Of a stretch of 64,000 nucleotides of DNA, positions 53,380-62,156 are shown piece by piece. Below the pieces are notes generated by a model, which had not been told where the DNA came from, did no database searches, and was given only the letters and a program-made list of their open reading frames with translations. Position 1 is the first letter of the stretch, and each line of letters opens with the position of its first letter. Where the stretch lies: the NCBI GenBank assembly GCA_036826635.1, contig DAISVY010000008.1, positions 128,415-192,414 on the forward strand, read 5' to 3'. Position numbers and translations under genes: made by a program. The DNA is from DAISVY01 sp036826635 (GTDB lineage Bacteria; Zixibacteria; MSB-5A5; GN15; FEB-12).

Positions 53380-53922
53380 TCAGGACTTGGCCTTAACCAA
53401 ATCAACCTGAAGAAAGTCCAACTCGACCGGGGTCGGCCGACCGAAAATGGACACCATAACTTTCACTTTGCGCCGTTCCATGTTGACCTCGCTGACGGTT
53501 CCCGAAAAATCCTGGAACGGACCGTCATTCACCTTCACCGGATCGCCCGCCTGGAAAGGAATGTCGGTAACCTCCTCGGTCCGACTGCGGTCGATCTGCC
53601 CCACGATACGCTCGACTTCGCTCTGCCGCAGAGGCGTCGGTTTGCCGCCGGCCCCCACGAAATTCGTCACGCCCGTGGTCGACACTACCAGATTCTGCGT
53701 CTCTTTGTCCAATTCCATCTCGATGAGAATGTAACTGGGCAGGAACTTTTTGGTACTCGTCGACCGCTTGCCCTGCTTCATTTCGATGACCTGTTCCGTG
53801 GGAACTAAGATCTGACCGAACTTGTGCTCCAGACCGGCATTGGCAATGGCCGATTCGAGATACGTCTTGGCCTTCTGCTCATGCCCGGCATAAGTGTGGG
53901 CCACATACCACCGCAAGGCCAT
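53380..53922 (-). CDS. nusG: Transcription termination/antitermination factor NusG
   Basis: 180 residues. NGN domain (MALRWYVAHTYAGHEQKAKT, LPSYILIEMEL) and the C-terminal KOW domain (FQAGDPVKVNDGPFQDFSG). Its ATG directly follows the secE stop. Confidence 0.98.
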   Translation of the reverse strand: MALRWYVAHTYAGHEQKAKTYLESAIANAGLEHKFGQILVPTEQVIEMKQGKRSTSTKKFLPSYILIEMELDKETQNLVVSTTGVTNFVGAGGKPTPLRQSEVERIVGQIDRSRTEEVTDIPFQAGDPVKVNDGPFQDFSGTVSEVNMERRKVKVMVSIFGRPTPVELDFLQVDLVKAKS

Positions 53923-54123
53923 CTATCCCCCCATACCGGTGCCAAAGATCGACTGAATAATGAGCAAAAGAATGCGATCGACAATCCCGATAAAAGCGGC
54001 AATGATCACGGACACCACGACCGTGACAATGGTCGAACCTATCAACTCATCTTTCGACGGCCAGGTCATTTTGCGCATCTCGGCCGCGGTTTCTTTCAAG
54101 TATTTTTCAATCTTTTTAAACAC
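53923..54123 (-). CDS. secE: Protein translocase subunit SecE
   Basis: 66 residues from GTG 54123; the open frame extends upstream into tRNA-Trp, which cannot be coding. VFKKIEKYLKETAAEMRKMT is followed by WPSKDELIGSTIV, the SecE amphipathic helix and hinge, then one membrane helix. Single-helix form. Start lies 21 nt after the tRNA end; the ribosome site is weak. Confidence 0.93.
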   Translation of the reverse strand: MFKKIEKYLKETAAEMRKMTWPSKDELIGSTIVTVVVSVIIAAFIGIVDRILLLIIQSIFGTGMGG

Positions 54124-54144
54124 CGTCGCAGAACCGTATTTTTC

Positions 54145-54218
54145 CAGGCCAGGAGGGACTCGAACCCCCAACATCCGGTTTTGGAGACCGGCGCTCTACC
54201 AATTGGAGCTACTGGCCT
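54145..54218 (-). tRNA. tRNA-Trp (anticodon CCA)
   Basis: Acceptor AGGCCAG/CTGGCCT, D-arm GCTC/GAGC, anticodon stem CCGGT/ACCGG with loop CTCCAAA, T-arm GGGGG-TTCGAGT-CCCTC, discriminator G. No encoded CCA. Between rpmG and secE, a very conserved place. Confidence 0.97.
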
Positions 54219-54231
54219 AAGGTTAAAGACC

Positions 54232-54384
54232 CTACCTCGTCTCCTTGTGCAACGTATGCTTGTTGCAGAAGGGGCAGTATTTCTTGTACTCCACCCTCTC
54301 CGGATGAAGGCGTTTATTCTTCTTGGTATCGTAGTTGCGGCGTTTGCACTCGCCGCAGGCCAATGTAATTCTGTCTCTCGGCAC
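54232..54384 (-). CDS. rpmG: Ribosomal protein L33
   Basis: 50 residues from GTG 54384, which directly follows an in-frame TAA, so it is the first possible start. Protein begins MPRDRITLACGECKRRNYDT; the two Cys pairs (ACGEC and YCPFC) form a zinc ribbon. Between tuf and tRNA-Trp. Confidence 0.94.
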   Translation of the reverse strand: MPRDRITLACGECKRRNYDTKKNKRLHPERVEYKKYCPFCNKHTLHKETR

Positions 54385-54403
54385 TTAATTTAACCCGTTC
54401 TTT

Positions 54404-55624
54404 CCCGTCGCCTATTCAGTGATATCCGCTATAACGCCGGCGCCGATGGTCCGACCACCTTCACGAATAGCAAAACGAAGCTCTTTCTCCATCGCTATCG
54501 GTGTGATCAATTCCACATCCATCGTTATGTTGTCACCCGGCATTACCATCTCTATGCCTTCAGGCAAATGAGCCACTCCCGTCACGTCCGTCGTCCGAAA
54601 ATAAAACTGAGGCCGATAGCCCGTGAAAAACGGCGTGTGACGACCACCCTCTTCCTTCGTCAACACGTACACCTCAGCCTTAAACTTACGATGTGGCGTC
54701 ACCGATCCGGGCTTCGCCAACACCATTCCTCGCTCCAGCGAATCCTTATCCACTCCCCGCAACAACAAACCAACGTTGTCACCAGCCTGTGCCTGGTCAA
54801 GCAACTTACGAAACATCTCCACCCCCGTCACCACTGTCTTCCGAGTGTCCCGTATCCCGACTATCTCAACCTCTTCACCCTGCTTGATCACACCACGCTC
54901 AACTCGACCCGTACCAACCGTGCCTCGACCCGTTATCGAAAATACGTCCTCGACCGGCATCAAAAACGGCTTGTCCGTCTCTCGCTTCGGCTCGGGAATA
55001 TACTCGTCACAGGCATCCAATAACTCCATTATCGACTTGAATACCGGATCGTCCCACGACGTCCCCGCCATACCAGCCTGCAACGCCTGCAACGCCGAAC
55101 CTCGAATCACCGGTATGTCATCCCCGGGAAATTGGTACTGGCTCAGCAAATCGCGAACCTCCAACTCCACCAAATCCAACAACTCCGGATCATCCACCAT
55201 GTCCGTCTTGTTCATATATACTATGATATACGGCACGCCCACCTGACGAGCCAACAAGATGTGCTCCCGTGTCTGTGGCATCGGCCCGTCAGCCGCCGAC
55301 ACCACCAAAATAGCCCCGTCCATCTGGGCCGCACCCGTGATCATGTTCTTCACATAATCAGCGTGACCAGGACAGTCAACATGAGCATAATGACGCTTAT
55401 CCGTCTCATACTCAACATGAGCCGTCGCTATCGTGATACCACGCTCCCGCTCCTCCGGCGCATTGTCAATCGAATCAAACGTCCGTATCGCCGTCTTGTT
55501 CTTCTGAGCCATCACCATCGTAATCGCCGCCGTTAACGTCGTCTTACCATGGTCCACGTGACCTATCGTCCCCACATTCACGTGCGGCTTACTGCGATCA
55601 AACTTCTCCTTTGCCATCTGATCG
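54404..55624 (-). repeat. 1,221-bp perfect repeat, copy 2 (tuf)
   Basis: Identical by eye to 38371-39591, including all synonymous sites and 7-8 bp on each side of the gene. The sharp ends point to gene conversion between the two tuf copies. Confidence 0.9.
54412..55617 (-). CDS. tuf: Elongation factor Tu (copy 2)
   Basis: 401 residues, identical to copy 1. It follows tRNA-Thr by 29 bp and precedes rpmG by 27 bp, matching tufB of the tRNA-tufB-secE-nusG layout. It carries the same TTG/ACG-rich codon choice. A strong promoter lies upstream of tRNA-Thr (55800-55827). Confidence 0.99.
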   Translation of the reverse strand: MAKEKFDRSKPHVNVGTIGHVDHGKTTLTAAITMVMAQKNKTAIRTFDSIDNAPEERERGITIATAHVEYETDKRHYAHVDCPGHADYVKNMITGAAQMDGAILVVSAADGPMPQTREHILLARQVGVPYIIVYMNKTDMVDDPELLDLVELEVRDLLSQYQFPGDDIPVIRGSALQALQAGMAGTSWDDPVFKSIMELLDACDEYIPEPKRETDKPFLMPVEDVFSITGRGTVGTGRVERGVIKQGEEVEIVGIRDTRKTVVTGVEMFRKLLDQAQAGDNVGLLLRGVDKDSLERGMVLAKPGSVTPHRKFKAEVYVLTKEEGGRHTPFFTGYRPQFYFRTTDVTGVAHLPEGIEMVMPGDNITMDVELITPIAMEKELRFAIREGGRTIGAGVIADITE

Positions 55625-55646
55625 ACTTCTCCTTAGGCTATAAAAG

Positions 55647-55719
55647 AGCCCAGAACCAGGATTGAACTGGTGACCTCATCCTTACCAAGGATGTGCTCTA
55701 CCAACTGAGCTATCTGGGC
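55647..55719 (-). tRNA. tRNA-Thr (anticodon GGT)
   Basis: Acceptor GCCCAGA/TCTGGGC, D-arm GCTC/GAGC, anticodon stem CATCC/GGATG with loop TTGGTAA, T-arm ACCAG-TTCAATC-CTGGT, discriminator T. No encoded CCA. Lies just ahead of tuf copy 2. Confidence 0.97.
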
Positions 55720-56017
55720 TGCTCAAAAATACTCTATTTACTATGTCGTTTCGCTTCCGCGCCAACAACTTCCACACCTTTCGGCACGGGCGAGCCCTAA
55801 ATATAGAGGTGACCTTATGCCTGTCAAGCCCTTTTTCAGTCCCCACCCCCGATTTGAATATGCCGAAAAGAGCCAAACGAAAATGCTGAAATCGGCCCCT
55901 TACGACTATTTTTCGGCCCTGAAACCAATTTCCTGACTGTTTTTGTTCAATTTTAGAACAAAAAGGCCAAAGCCAAAATCCGGAAAATCGACATTTTACG
56001 GGCTCAATCGGGCCCAA
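55720..56017. other. Promoter region of tRNA-Thr/tuf operon, no gene
   Basis: 298 bp between the lipoprotein gene and tRNA-Thr. Apart from the promoter at 55800-55827 nothing coding is seen; the minus-strand ORF across it runs into tRNA-Thr and is spurious. Confidence 0.6.
55800..55827 (-). promoter_or_regulatory. Strong promoter of tRNA-Thr-tuf-rpmG operon
   Basis: -35 TTGACA (55822-55827), 16-bp spacer, -10 TATATT (55800-55805) on the minus strand, about 80 bp before tRNA-Thr. The -10 is the same hexamer as in the FadL-gene promoter. Confidence 0.78.
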
Positions 56018-56602
56018 TCAAGGGGTCTGACCCTCCAGCCGAGCCTTCAGTTGCTCAAGCGGCAAAACATCCCAGACCACGCGCTCGGAATCGGTGGTAA
56101 GGGTGTCAAGCGGGGCCAGACAGGGACGACCGAGACTATCATTAAAGTGTTGCGTGCCATACTTTTGGGGCTGACCACTAAATACCAGGTAGCGGTCCAG
56201 GCAAACCGCCGCCAGGTGCCGGGCCTGATCGTACCCTTTCTCGGCGGCGTTGGCGGCCAGATAATGAGCCAGCAGGCAGCATTCCGGTCCGGCCGACTGA
56301 TCGGCCGACTGGAGAATCAGGGCGGCCCGGTACAGATCTACGGGCTCTCTTATAAGCGCTTGAGCAATAAGGGAATAAGTGGTCTCCCGGAAGGTTTTCA
56401 GGATATTTTCGCGCCGCTCGAGAGGAACGAGAGAATCGGCCATAAATCTTTCCTGCTCAGTGACCATTTCGGCCAACTGCGCTGACACCGGCGACTCTTT
56501 GCGGGCCAGTCGCTCCGGTTTGCGCTGAACACAGGAAGACACCGCGAGCAAACCACAAAGAATAAACAATAATAATAGTAAAGAACGAGAGGTCAAATTC
56601 AT
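56018..56602 (-). CDS. Putative lipoprotein resembling DUF6624
   Basis: 194 residues. Signal peptide with lipobox VSSC (Cys about residue 24). The mature part is helical; the stretch ALILQSAD followed by LDRYLVFSGQPQKYGTQ resembles the QHAD and LTDRV-GxxQxYGTQ pattern of DUF6624, a family with no known function. It lies between tRNA-Gly and tRNA-Thr, where other bacteria keep only tRNA genes. Assignment to DUF6624 is from memory of the pattern and is tentative. Confidence 0.65.
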   Translation of the reverse strand: MNLTSRSLLLLLFILCGLLAVSSCVQRKPERLARKESPVSAQLAEMVTEQERFMADSLVPLERRENILKTFRETTYSLIAQALIREPVDLYRAALILQSADQSAGPECCLLAHYLAANAAEKGYDQARHLAAVCLDRYLVFSGQPQKYGTQHFNDSLGRPCLAPLDTLTTDSERVVWDVLPLEQLKARLEGQTP

Positions 56603-56639
56603 ACCGAAAGGGGTTCCTTAGATCCCAAAAAGATGAAAA

Positions 56640-56712
56640 AGCGGGAGACGAGGCTCGAACTCGCGACCAACAGCTTGGAAGGCTGTGACTCTACCAACTG
56701 AGTTACTCCCGC
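56640..56712 (-). tRNA. tRNA-Gly (anticodon TCC)
   Basis: Acceptor GCGGGAG/CTCCCGC, D-arm ACTC/GAGT, anticodon stem ACAGC/GCTGT with loop CTTCCAA, T-arm GCGAG-TTCGAGC-CTCGT, discriminator T. No encoded CCA; TTTTT follows. Confidence 0.96.
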
Positions 56713-56783
56713 TTATCTATAAAAATGTAGTCAGGAAGCTACCCGGACACTCGACAATACGCAAGTGCTTTTTGCCACCACCG

Positions 56784-57653
56784 TCACCGGGTTCGCCTGT
56801 ACGGCGGCATCCCCCAGTGTAGCTTGCTGCGCAGCAACTCATAATATGAATTCTCCGGGAAAACGATAAACCGACTTCGAAAATCGGCCCGGGAAATTGT
56901 CACCGCCTCGTTACGATAGACCCTTACCCCGACCTGACCGTCGAGCGTGAGCAACGCCGTCCGCTGCTCGGTAAGCGCCCGGAGTTCGACCCTGTCCTCT
57001 CCCCTTATTATCATTGGACGAGTGGTCAGCGAGAAAGGCGATATGGGTGCGGCTATCATAGCATCCAGACCGGGATGTACAATCGGTCCGCCCACCGCCA
57101 GATTATAGGCGGTTGACCCGGTTGGCGTGCTGATAATCAAACCATCGGCGAGATAAGTGACGACCTCTTCATCGTTGACTTTCAGACTCACCTCCAGAAC
57201 GCGGCTAACCGGGCCGTTATCCAGCACCATGTCGTTGAGCGCAAAGGGGGCCGGCAACGGGGCGTGTCCCTCGACCTTAACCTGAAGCATCATTCGTTCT
57301 TCAACGTGGTAAGCCCCGGCCGCAACCGCTTCCAGAGTTGGCATCAATCTCTCGGGCGTCTGCTGGGCGAGAAAACCGAGCGACCCGAGATTCACACCGA
57401 GGACCGGCGTACCCAGCGAGCCAACGGCACGTACCGCCGCCAGAATAGTACCATCACCGCCCATGGTAATCAAAACATCCACCTGAGCGGCGAGTTCACT
57501 TCGGGGCACGAAGGTGGCTTTCCGGGATACGGCCGGTTCAAGTTCGTCGCAAAGAATGACCTGATGACCGGTCTGAGCCGCCCAGTCCATGACGACATTG
57601 ATGCTCTCTCCGGCACCTATTCGTTTGAGATTGGCGATCAGTCCGAAACGCAT
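56784..57653 (-). CDS. nadK: NAD kinase
   Basis: 289 residues; phosphorylates NAD to NADP. Motifs ITMGGDGTILAAVR, NLGSLGFLAQ and the second NAD-site DGLIISTPTGSTAYNLAVGG are intact. It follows dxs by 28 bp and ends the xseA-xseB-ispA-dxs-nadK operon. Confidence 0.97.
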   Translation of the reverse strand: MRFGLIANLKRIGAGESINVVMDWAAQTGHQVILCDELEPAVSRKATFVPRSELAAQVDVLITMGGDGTILAAVRAVGSLGTPVLGVNLGSLGFLAQQTPERLMPTLEAVAAGAYHVEERMMLQVKVEGHAPLPAPFALNDMVLDNGPVSRVLEVSLKVNDEEVVTYLADGLIISTPTGSTAYNLAVGGPIVHPGLDAMIAAPISPFSLTTRPMIIRGEDRVELRALTEQRTALLTLDGQVGVRVYRNEAVTISRADFRSRFIVFPENSYYELLRSKLHWGMPPYRRTR

Positions 57654-57681
57654 GCGCAGATACTCCGCGTTGTCTTATTTT

Positions 57682-59676
57682 CTATTCCGAACCGGTATTA
57701 GTCGCCGGGATATCGCTGTCAACGGATTTCTGGTGATCATCGTGACGCTCCAAAACGAGTTTCTGAAGCAAACCACCGTTGTGTGCAGTTTTCTGATCCC
57801 GGGACGAACCGTCCACCAACGGCGACAGCACTTTGATAAGACCGGCCGTGTCGAGTTCGGTTTCGCGCAGCAGTTCCTTGCGCTCGCCATGCATCACGAA
57901 ACGGTCCGGCAGGCCCAGCGATCTAAATTTTCCGTTGAACCCTTTTTCCAACAGATAAGCGGCCACCGCTTGCCCAAAACCGCCGCGCATAACCCCTTCC
58001 TCAACCGTCACGATCACCTCGGCCTCACGGCGTACTTTTTCCAGGATCGTAAAGTCGAACGGTTTGACAAACCGAGCGTTAACCACGCCGACCCGGATCC
58101 GATCTTCGGCCAGCTTACCTGCGGCTTCAAGCGACGGCACTACCATAGACCCCACGGCCAGCACTACCACCGGCGAAGGATCGGTAAGCCATTCCCATGT
58201 CCCCCAGTCAATCGGAGGGATATCATCCGTCATCGGCCCCGGCACGGGAGCGCGCGGATAACGAATAGCCGTAATACCCGACAGCTCATTGTCGGCCGTG
58301 TAGTGCAGCATCGCCCGCAGTTCATTACCGTCTTTGGGGGCGGCAATAGTCACGTTGGGCACACTCGAAAGATAGGCCAGATCGAAAGCACCATGGTGAG
58401 TCGGACCATCACTGCCAACCAGCCCGGCACGATCCATGCAAACGACTACCGGAAGGTTCTGGATAGCCATATCGTGGATCACCTGGTCATAGGCCCGTTG
58501 CATAAAAGTCGAGTAAACGGCCAGGTACGGACGGATACCGTCGACCGCAGTCGCGGCGGCAAAACAACCGGCGTGACCTTCGGCAATCCCCACATCAAAG
58601 AAACGGTCGGGAAAACGCCCGGCAAAAGCATCGAGGCCCGTACCGGAAGACATGGCCGCCGTAATGGCAATGATCTTATCGTTTTTCTGACCCAGCTCCA
58701 CCATAGTCTGGCCGAACACCTTGGTGTAGGCGGGAAGAGTGGCACCCGACGGGGCCGTCCGACCGGTCACCTTGTCGAACTTCCCGATCCCGTGAAACTT
58801 GAAAGCGTTTTCCTCGGACGGCGGGTAGCCCTTACCCTTCACGGTTGCCACATGGAGCAAAATCGGCCCGGTTATATTCTGAAGATCCTTCAGCGTTTTT
58901 ATCAACAACGGAATGTCATGCCCGTCGATAGGTCCCAGATATCTGAACCCCAGCTTCTCGAATAATATCCCCGGAACAAGAAAACCTTTGATGGAATTTT
59001 CCAGACCTTTGATCGTTTCTCTTATCTTGTCGCGACGTTTGAACTTGCCGGTGAGTTCCCACACTTCCTTGCGCAATTTGTTGAACTTCTCGTCGGCCAT
59101 GATGCTGGTGAGATACTTGGAAAGAGCCCCCACGTTCTTGGAAATGGACCAGGTGTTGTCGTTCAGGACAACTATCATGTCCTTTTTAAGCGACCCGGCG
59201 TTGTTGAGTCCTTCAAAAGACAACCCGCCGGTCATGGCCCCATCGCCGATCACGGCGATAACACGATAATCATCGCCGTTCAGATCGCGGGCCGTAGCCA
59301 ACCCCAACGCCACGGAGATCGAAGTGGAAGCATGCCCGGCCCCGAAAGCATCGTATTCGGATTCCGCCCGTCGGCAATAACCGGCCAGTCCCCCGTAGCG
59401 CCGCAGAGTGTGAAACTGAGCGCGACGACCGGTCAGGAGCTTGTGAGCGTAAGTCTGGTGACTGACATCATAGACTATTCTGTCCCTGGGGGCATCAAAA
59501 ACGTAGTGCATGGCCACCGTAAGCTCAACCGCTCCGAGACTGGACGCCAGATGACCGCCGGTACCGGAAACAACCGCGATAATCTCCTGTCGAATCTCAC
59601 GGGCCAGTTCGGTCAGTTCCTCGACACTCAGCAATTTGAGATCAGCGGGACTGTCTATTTTCCCAAGATATTTCAT
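57682..59676 (-). CDS. dxs: 1-deoxy-D-xylulose-5-phosphate synthase
   Basis: 664 residues; thiamine-diphosphate enzyme making DXP from pyruvate and glyceraldehyde-3-phosphate, the first step of the MEP isoprenoid route. GGHLASSLGAVELTVAMHYV, TPP motif VIGDGAMTGGLSFEGLNNAG, and DRAGLVGSDGPTHHGAFDL are intact. About 30 residues of polar tail (HNGGLLQKLVLERHDDHQKS) extend past the usual end. Co-transcribed with ispA, whose pathway it feeds. Confidence 0.98.
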   Translation of the reverse strand: MKYLGKIDSPADLKLLSVEELTELAREIRQEIIAVVSGTGGHLASSLGAVELTVAMHYVFDAPRDRIVYDVSHQTYAHKLLTGRRAQFHTLRRYGGLAGYCRRAESEYDAFGAGHASTSISVALGLATARDLNGDDYRVIAVIGDGAMTGGLSFEGLNNAGSLKKDMIVVLNDNTWSISKNVGALSKYLTSIMADEKFNKLRKEVWELTGKFKRRDKIRETIKGLENSIKGFLVPGILFEKLGFRYLGPIDGHDIPLLIKTLKDLQNITGPILLHVATVKGKGYPPSEENAFKFHGIGKFDKVTGRTAPSGATLPAYTKVFGQTMVELGQKNDKIIAITAAMSSGTGLDAFAGRFPDRFFDVGIAEGHAGCFAAATAVDGIRPYLAVYSTFMQRAYDQVIHDMAIQNLPVVVCMDRAGLVGSDGPTHHGAFDLAYLSSVPNVTIAAPKDGNELRAMLHYTADNELSGITAIRYPRAPVPGPMTDDIPPIDWGTWEWLTDPSPVVVLAVGSMVVPSLEAAGKLAEDRIRVGVVNARFVKPFDFTILEKVRREAEVIVTVEEGVMRGGFGQAVAAYLLEKGFNGKFRSLGLPDRFVMHGERKELLRETELDTAGLIKVLSPLVDGSSRDQKTAHNGGLLQKLVLERHDDHQKSVDSDIPATNTGSE

Positions 59677-59698
59677 GCCACACTACATTTCGAACCGG

Positions 59699-60586
59699 CT
59701 AACTCTCGCGCTGGCCTATAAATCTCGCCAGAAACTTGAGGATATTGTCCTCGTCGTCATCTAAACAGGCCAAAGCTTCATCTACAAGGCCGGCGGCTTC
59801 CCGGCGTGATTCCTCGACTCCGACCGTGGCCGGAAAAGTCGCTTTGCGGTTTTTTGAATCCGAACCGATATCTTTACCGAGCAGTTCCTGATTGCCCTCA
59901 ATATCAAGGATATCATCGACAATCTGAAAAGCCAGGCCTATTTTCTCGCCGTAAGTAGTCAGACATGACAGTGTTTTGCTGTCTGCCCCGGCCAGCAAAG
60001 CCCCGATACGAACCGCCCCCCGGATCAGCGCACCGGTTTTGCGTCGGTGGATGCTCTCCATTTCCTCGCGGCTGACGGTACGCCCTTCGGCTTCGATATC
60101 CGCCATCTGACCGCCCAGCATGCCGGAGGTGCCCACCGCCCAAGCCATTTCCAGCACTACGTCGGTCGAGCCCGTTTCCGCCATCAATTGAAACGCCACC
60201 ACGTGCAGAGCATCACCGGCCAGAGTGGCAACGGCCTCGCCGAATTTCTTGTGGCAGGTCGGCCGACCGCGCCTAAGGTCATCGTCGTCCATGCACGGCA
60301 GATCGTCGTGAATCAGCGAATAAGTGTGAACCATCTCCAACGCGGCCATAGCGTAGTGAATCGGTAAATCCGATCCGGCCGCATCACCGCCGCAATACTC
60401 ATAAGCGGCCAAGGCGAGAATCGGACGCAACCGTTTCCCCCCCGCCATAACCGAATAACGCATTGCGGTATGCAACTGTTGCGGTTCTTCGTCGTCCGCA
60501 GGGATGTATTTTTCCAGCAAGCAATCGACCAGGGCGCGCGCATCCTGCATGTACTTGTGACCGTCAACGGCCGTTTTCGTCATCAA
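59699..60586 (-). CDS. ispA: Polyprenyl (farnesyl/geranylgeranyl) diphosphate synthase
   Basis: 295 residues; condenses isopentenyl and allylic diphosphates. First Asp-rich motif HDDLPCMDDDDLRRG, second QIVDDILD, and GGKRLRP near the start. The residues before the first motif (MVHTYSLIHDDL) and the overall size suit a C15/C20 synthase; chain length is not certain. Overlaps xseB by 4 bp. Confidence 0.95.
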   Translation of the reverse strand: MMTKTAVDGHKYMQDARALVDCLLEKYIPADDEEPQQLHTAMRYSVMAGGKRLRPILALAAYEYCGGDAAGSDLPIHYAMAALEMVHTYSLIHDDLPCMDDDDLRRGRPTCHKKFGEAVATLAGDALHVVAFQLMAETGSTDVVLEMAWAVGTSGMLGGQMADIEAEGRTVSREEMESIHRRKTGALIRGAVRIGALLAGADSKTLSCLTTYGEKIGLAFQIVDDILDIEGNQELLGKDIGSDSKNRKATFPATVGVEESRREAAGLVDEALACLDDDEDNILKFLARFIGQRES

Positions 60587-60828
60587 TTCTCGGCGTCCTC
60601 TTCTTCGAAATCCTCTTCGGTCGCCAAGCCGTCCTTCTCGCTGATAATCTTGATCTTCTTCTCGGCTTCGATCAGCTTATTGTCACAGAAGCGAGCGATA
60701 TCCAAACCCTCGGTGTACAGAGCGATAGCTTCTTCGAGACTGGCCTCACCGGACTCAAGCTGCTCGGTTATCTCATTCAGCCGAGCCATGGCCGACTCGT
60801 AATCTTTATACTTCTTTTTGGTCGTCAT
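60583..60828 (-). CDS. xseB: Exodeoxyribonuclease VII small subunit
   Basis: 81 residues with the family core YESAMARLNEITEQLESGEA and SLEEAIALYTEGLDIARFCD, then an acidic tail. Partner of XseA. Its end overlaps the ispA start (4 bp) and it starts 8 bp after xseA. Confidence 0.95.
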   Translation of the reverse strand: MTTKKKYKDYESAMARLNEITEQLESGEASLEEAIALYTEGLDIARFCDNKLIEAEKKIKIISEKDGLATEEDFEEEDAEN

Positions 60829-60836
60829 GACTCCGT

Positions 60837-62048
60837 TTACAGCTTGTCCTTTTTCATTTCTATCGACGAGATAAGGCGACCGTCGGCCAGAATCGTTTCC
60901 ATCTTCTCTCCGGCCGCCACATCGTTTCGGGACCTGATCACCCGGCCGTCGTCGGCCCGTCGACTGACCGAATATCCCCGCGCCAGCGTTTTGAGCGGCG
61001 AAAGGGCATCCAAACGCGACAGAACCAAAGATAAAGCGTTTTTGTGTCTCTCGAAACGGTTTTTTCCGGCGGCCGCCATCAGGCGATAGCTATGGTCGAA
61101 CTCCTGACGACGCTGATACACCAGATCAAGGGGACTGCGGAAAACCGGTCGGCGCAGCAGGGTTGCGAGGTCCCGACGCGCCTGAGATACCAGTCCGGTA
61201 AGCATGCCCGCCTGAGCGTACAGCGTATCGCGAATCTCCTCGCGAAATTCCGCGCGCGACCACACCGCCAGCTCGGCAGCGGCCGAAGGCGTGGGAGCGC
61301 GAAGGTCCGCCGCCAGATCGGACAGGGTGATATCCACCTCGTGACCGACCGCCGAGATTACGGGAAGACGCGACGCGGCCACCGCTCGCACGACCGTCTC
61401 GGTATTGAACGGCCAGAGATCTTCCAGCGAACCGCCCCCCCGACCGATGATGATAATGTCAATGTCGTCACGGGTATTGAAATAGCGAAGACCGGCCGCG
61501 ATTGTCTCCCCGGCTCCTTCCCCCTGCACTTGGGCCGGGTGGATAATCAGTTGCACCGAGGGGTTACGTCGGCGGGATATCTGGATAATATCGCGGATAG
61601 CCGCCCCGGTCGGCGAGGTGACAATCCCGATTTTGGACGGATATTGGGGAATCGATTGCTTGCGGTCTTCGTCGAACAGCCCCTCGGCCGAAAGCTTCTC
61701 GTGCAATTGTCGAAAGGCCAGCTCAAGTTCCCCCACTCCCACCGGCACCAGTCGCTTGCAGGTAAGCTGGTACTGGCCGCCTTTTTCGTACACGGAAATA
61801 TCGCCGAAAGCCAGCACTTTCTGGCCATTCTCCGGCTCAAACTTGAGATATGCCCCCATCGAACGCCACATGACCACCCGAAGTACGGCTTTGTCATCCT
61901 TGAGAGTGATATAGCGATGGCCCGAGGAGTGATGGTGATAATTGGATATCTCCCCTTCCACCCAGATATCGCAGAACTGTTCTTCGAGGCTGCTTTTGAT
62001 CATCCGGGTGATCGCCGATACGCTGTAGGCTTGTGGCTTCTCAAGCAT
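60837..62048 (-). CDS. xseA: Exodeoxyribonuclease VII large subunit
   Basis: 403 residues; single-strand DNA exonuclease. N-terminal OB-fold (VWVEGEISNYHHHSSGHRYI) and catalytic domain with GIVTSPTGAAIRDI, IIIGRGGGSLEDLWPFN and SAVGHEVDITLSDLAADLRA. First gene of its operon. No clear ribosome site is seen before the ATG at 62048. Confidence 0.97.
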   Translation of the reverse strand: MLEKPQAYSVSAITRMIKSSLEEQFCDIWVEGEISNYHHHSSGHRYITLKDDKAVLRVVMWRSMGAYLKFEPENGQKVLAFGDISVYEKGGQYQLTCKRLVPVGVGELELAFRQLHEKLSAEGLFDEDRKQSIPQYPSKIGIVTSPTGAAIRDIIQISRRRNPSVQLIIHPAQVQGEGAGETIAAGLRYFNTRDDIDIIIIGRGGGSLEDLWPFNTETVVRAVAASRLPVISAVGHEVDITLSDLAADLRAPTPSAAAELAVWSRAEFREEIRDTLYAQAGMLTGLVSQARRDLATLLRRPVFRSPLDLVYQRRQEFDHSYRLMAAAGKNRFERHKNALSLVLSRLDALSPLKTLARGYSVSRRADDGRVIRSRNDVAAGEKMETILADGRLISSIEMKKDKL

Positions 62049-62055
62049 GCGTCAA

Positions 62056-62074
62056 GATACAGCCCGGCTGTATC
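62056..62074. promoter_or_regulatory. 19-bp palindrome upstream of xseA
   Basis: GATACAGCC (62056-62064) and GGCTGTATC (62066-62074) are exact reverse complements around a single C. It overlaps the possible -10 of xseA and lies 8 bp before its ATG: a likely operator, or a hairpin at the mRNA 5' end. Confidence 0.55.
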
Positions 62075-62095
62075 GTTTGGCAATGATTTCGTCAA
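62067..62095 (-). promoter_or_regulatory. Possible promoter of xseA operon
   Basis: -35 TTGACG (62090-62095), 17-bp spacer, -10 TACAGC (62067-62072) on the minus strand. The -10 is weak and the leader would be only about 12 nt. Confidence 0.4.
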
Positions 62096-62156
62096 CACCG
62101 AAACAAAGACTTGACAGGTGAATCCGTGTTATGCACAAGTATATTGGTGCCCGGTG

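Noticed and set aside
54124..54174. N-terminal extension of SecE
   Set aside because: It translates the 3' half of tRNA-Trp; the family start fits GTG 54123.
62111..62145. TTGACA ... TATATT as promoter of the 62195 gene
   Set aside because: The spacer is 23 bp, too long for a normal sigma-70 site; only the -10-like TATATT (62140-62145) might be used.
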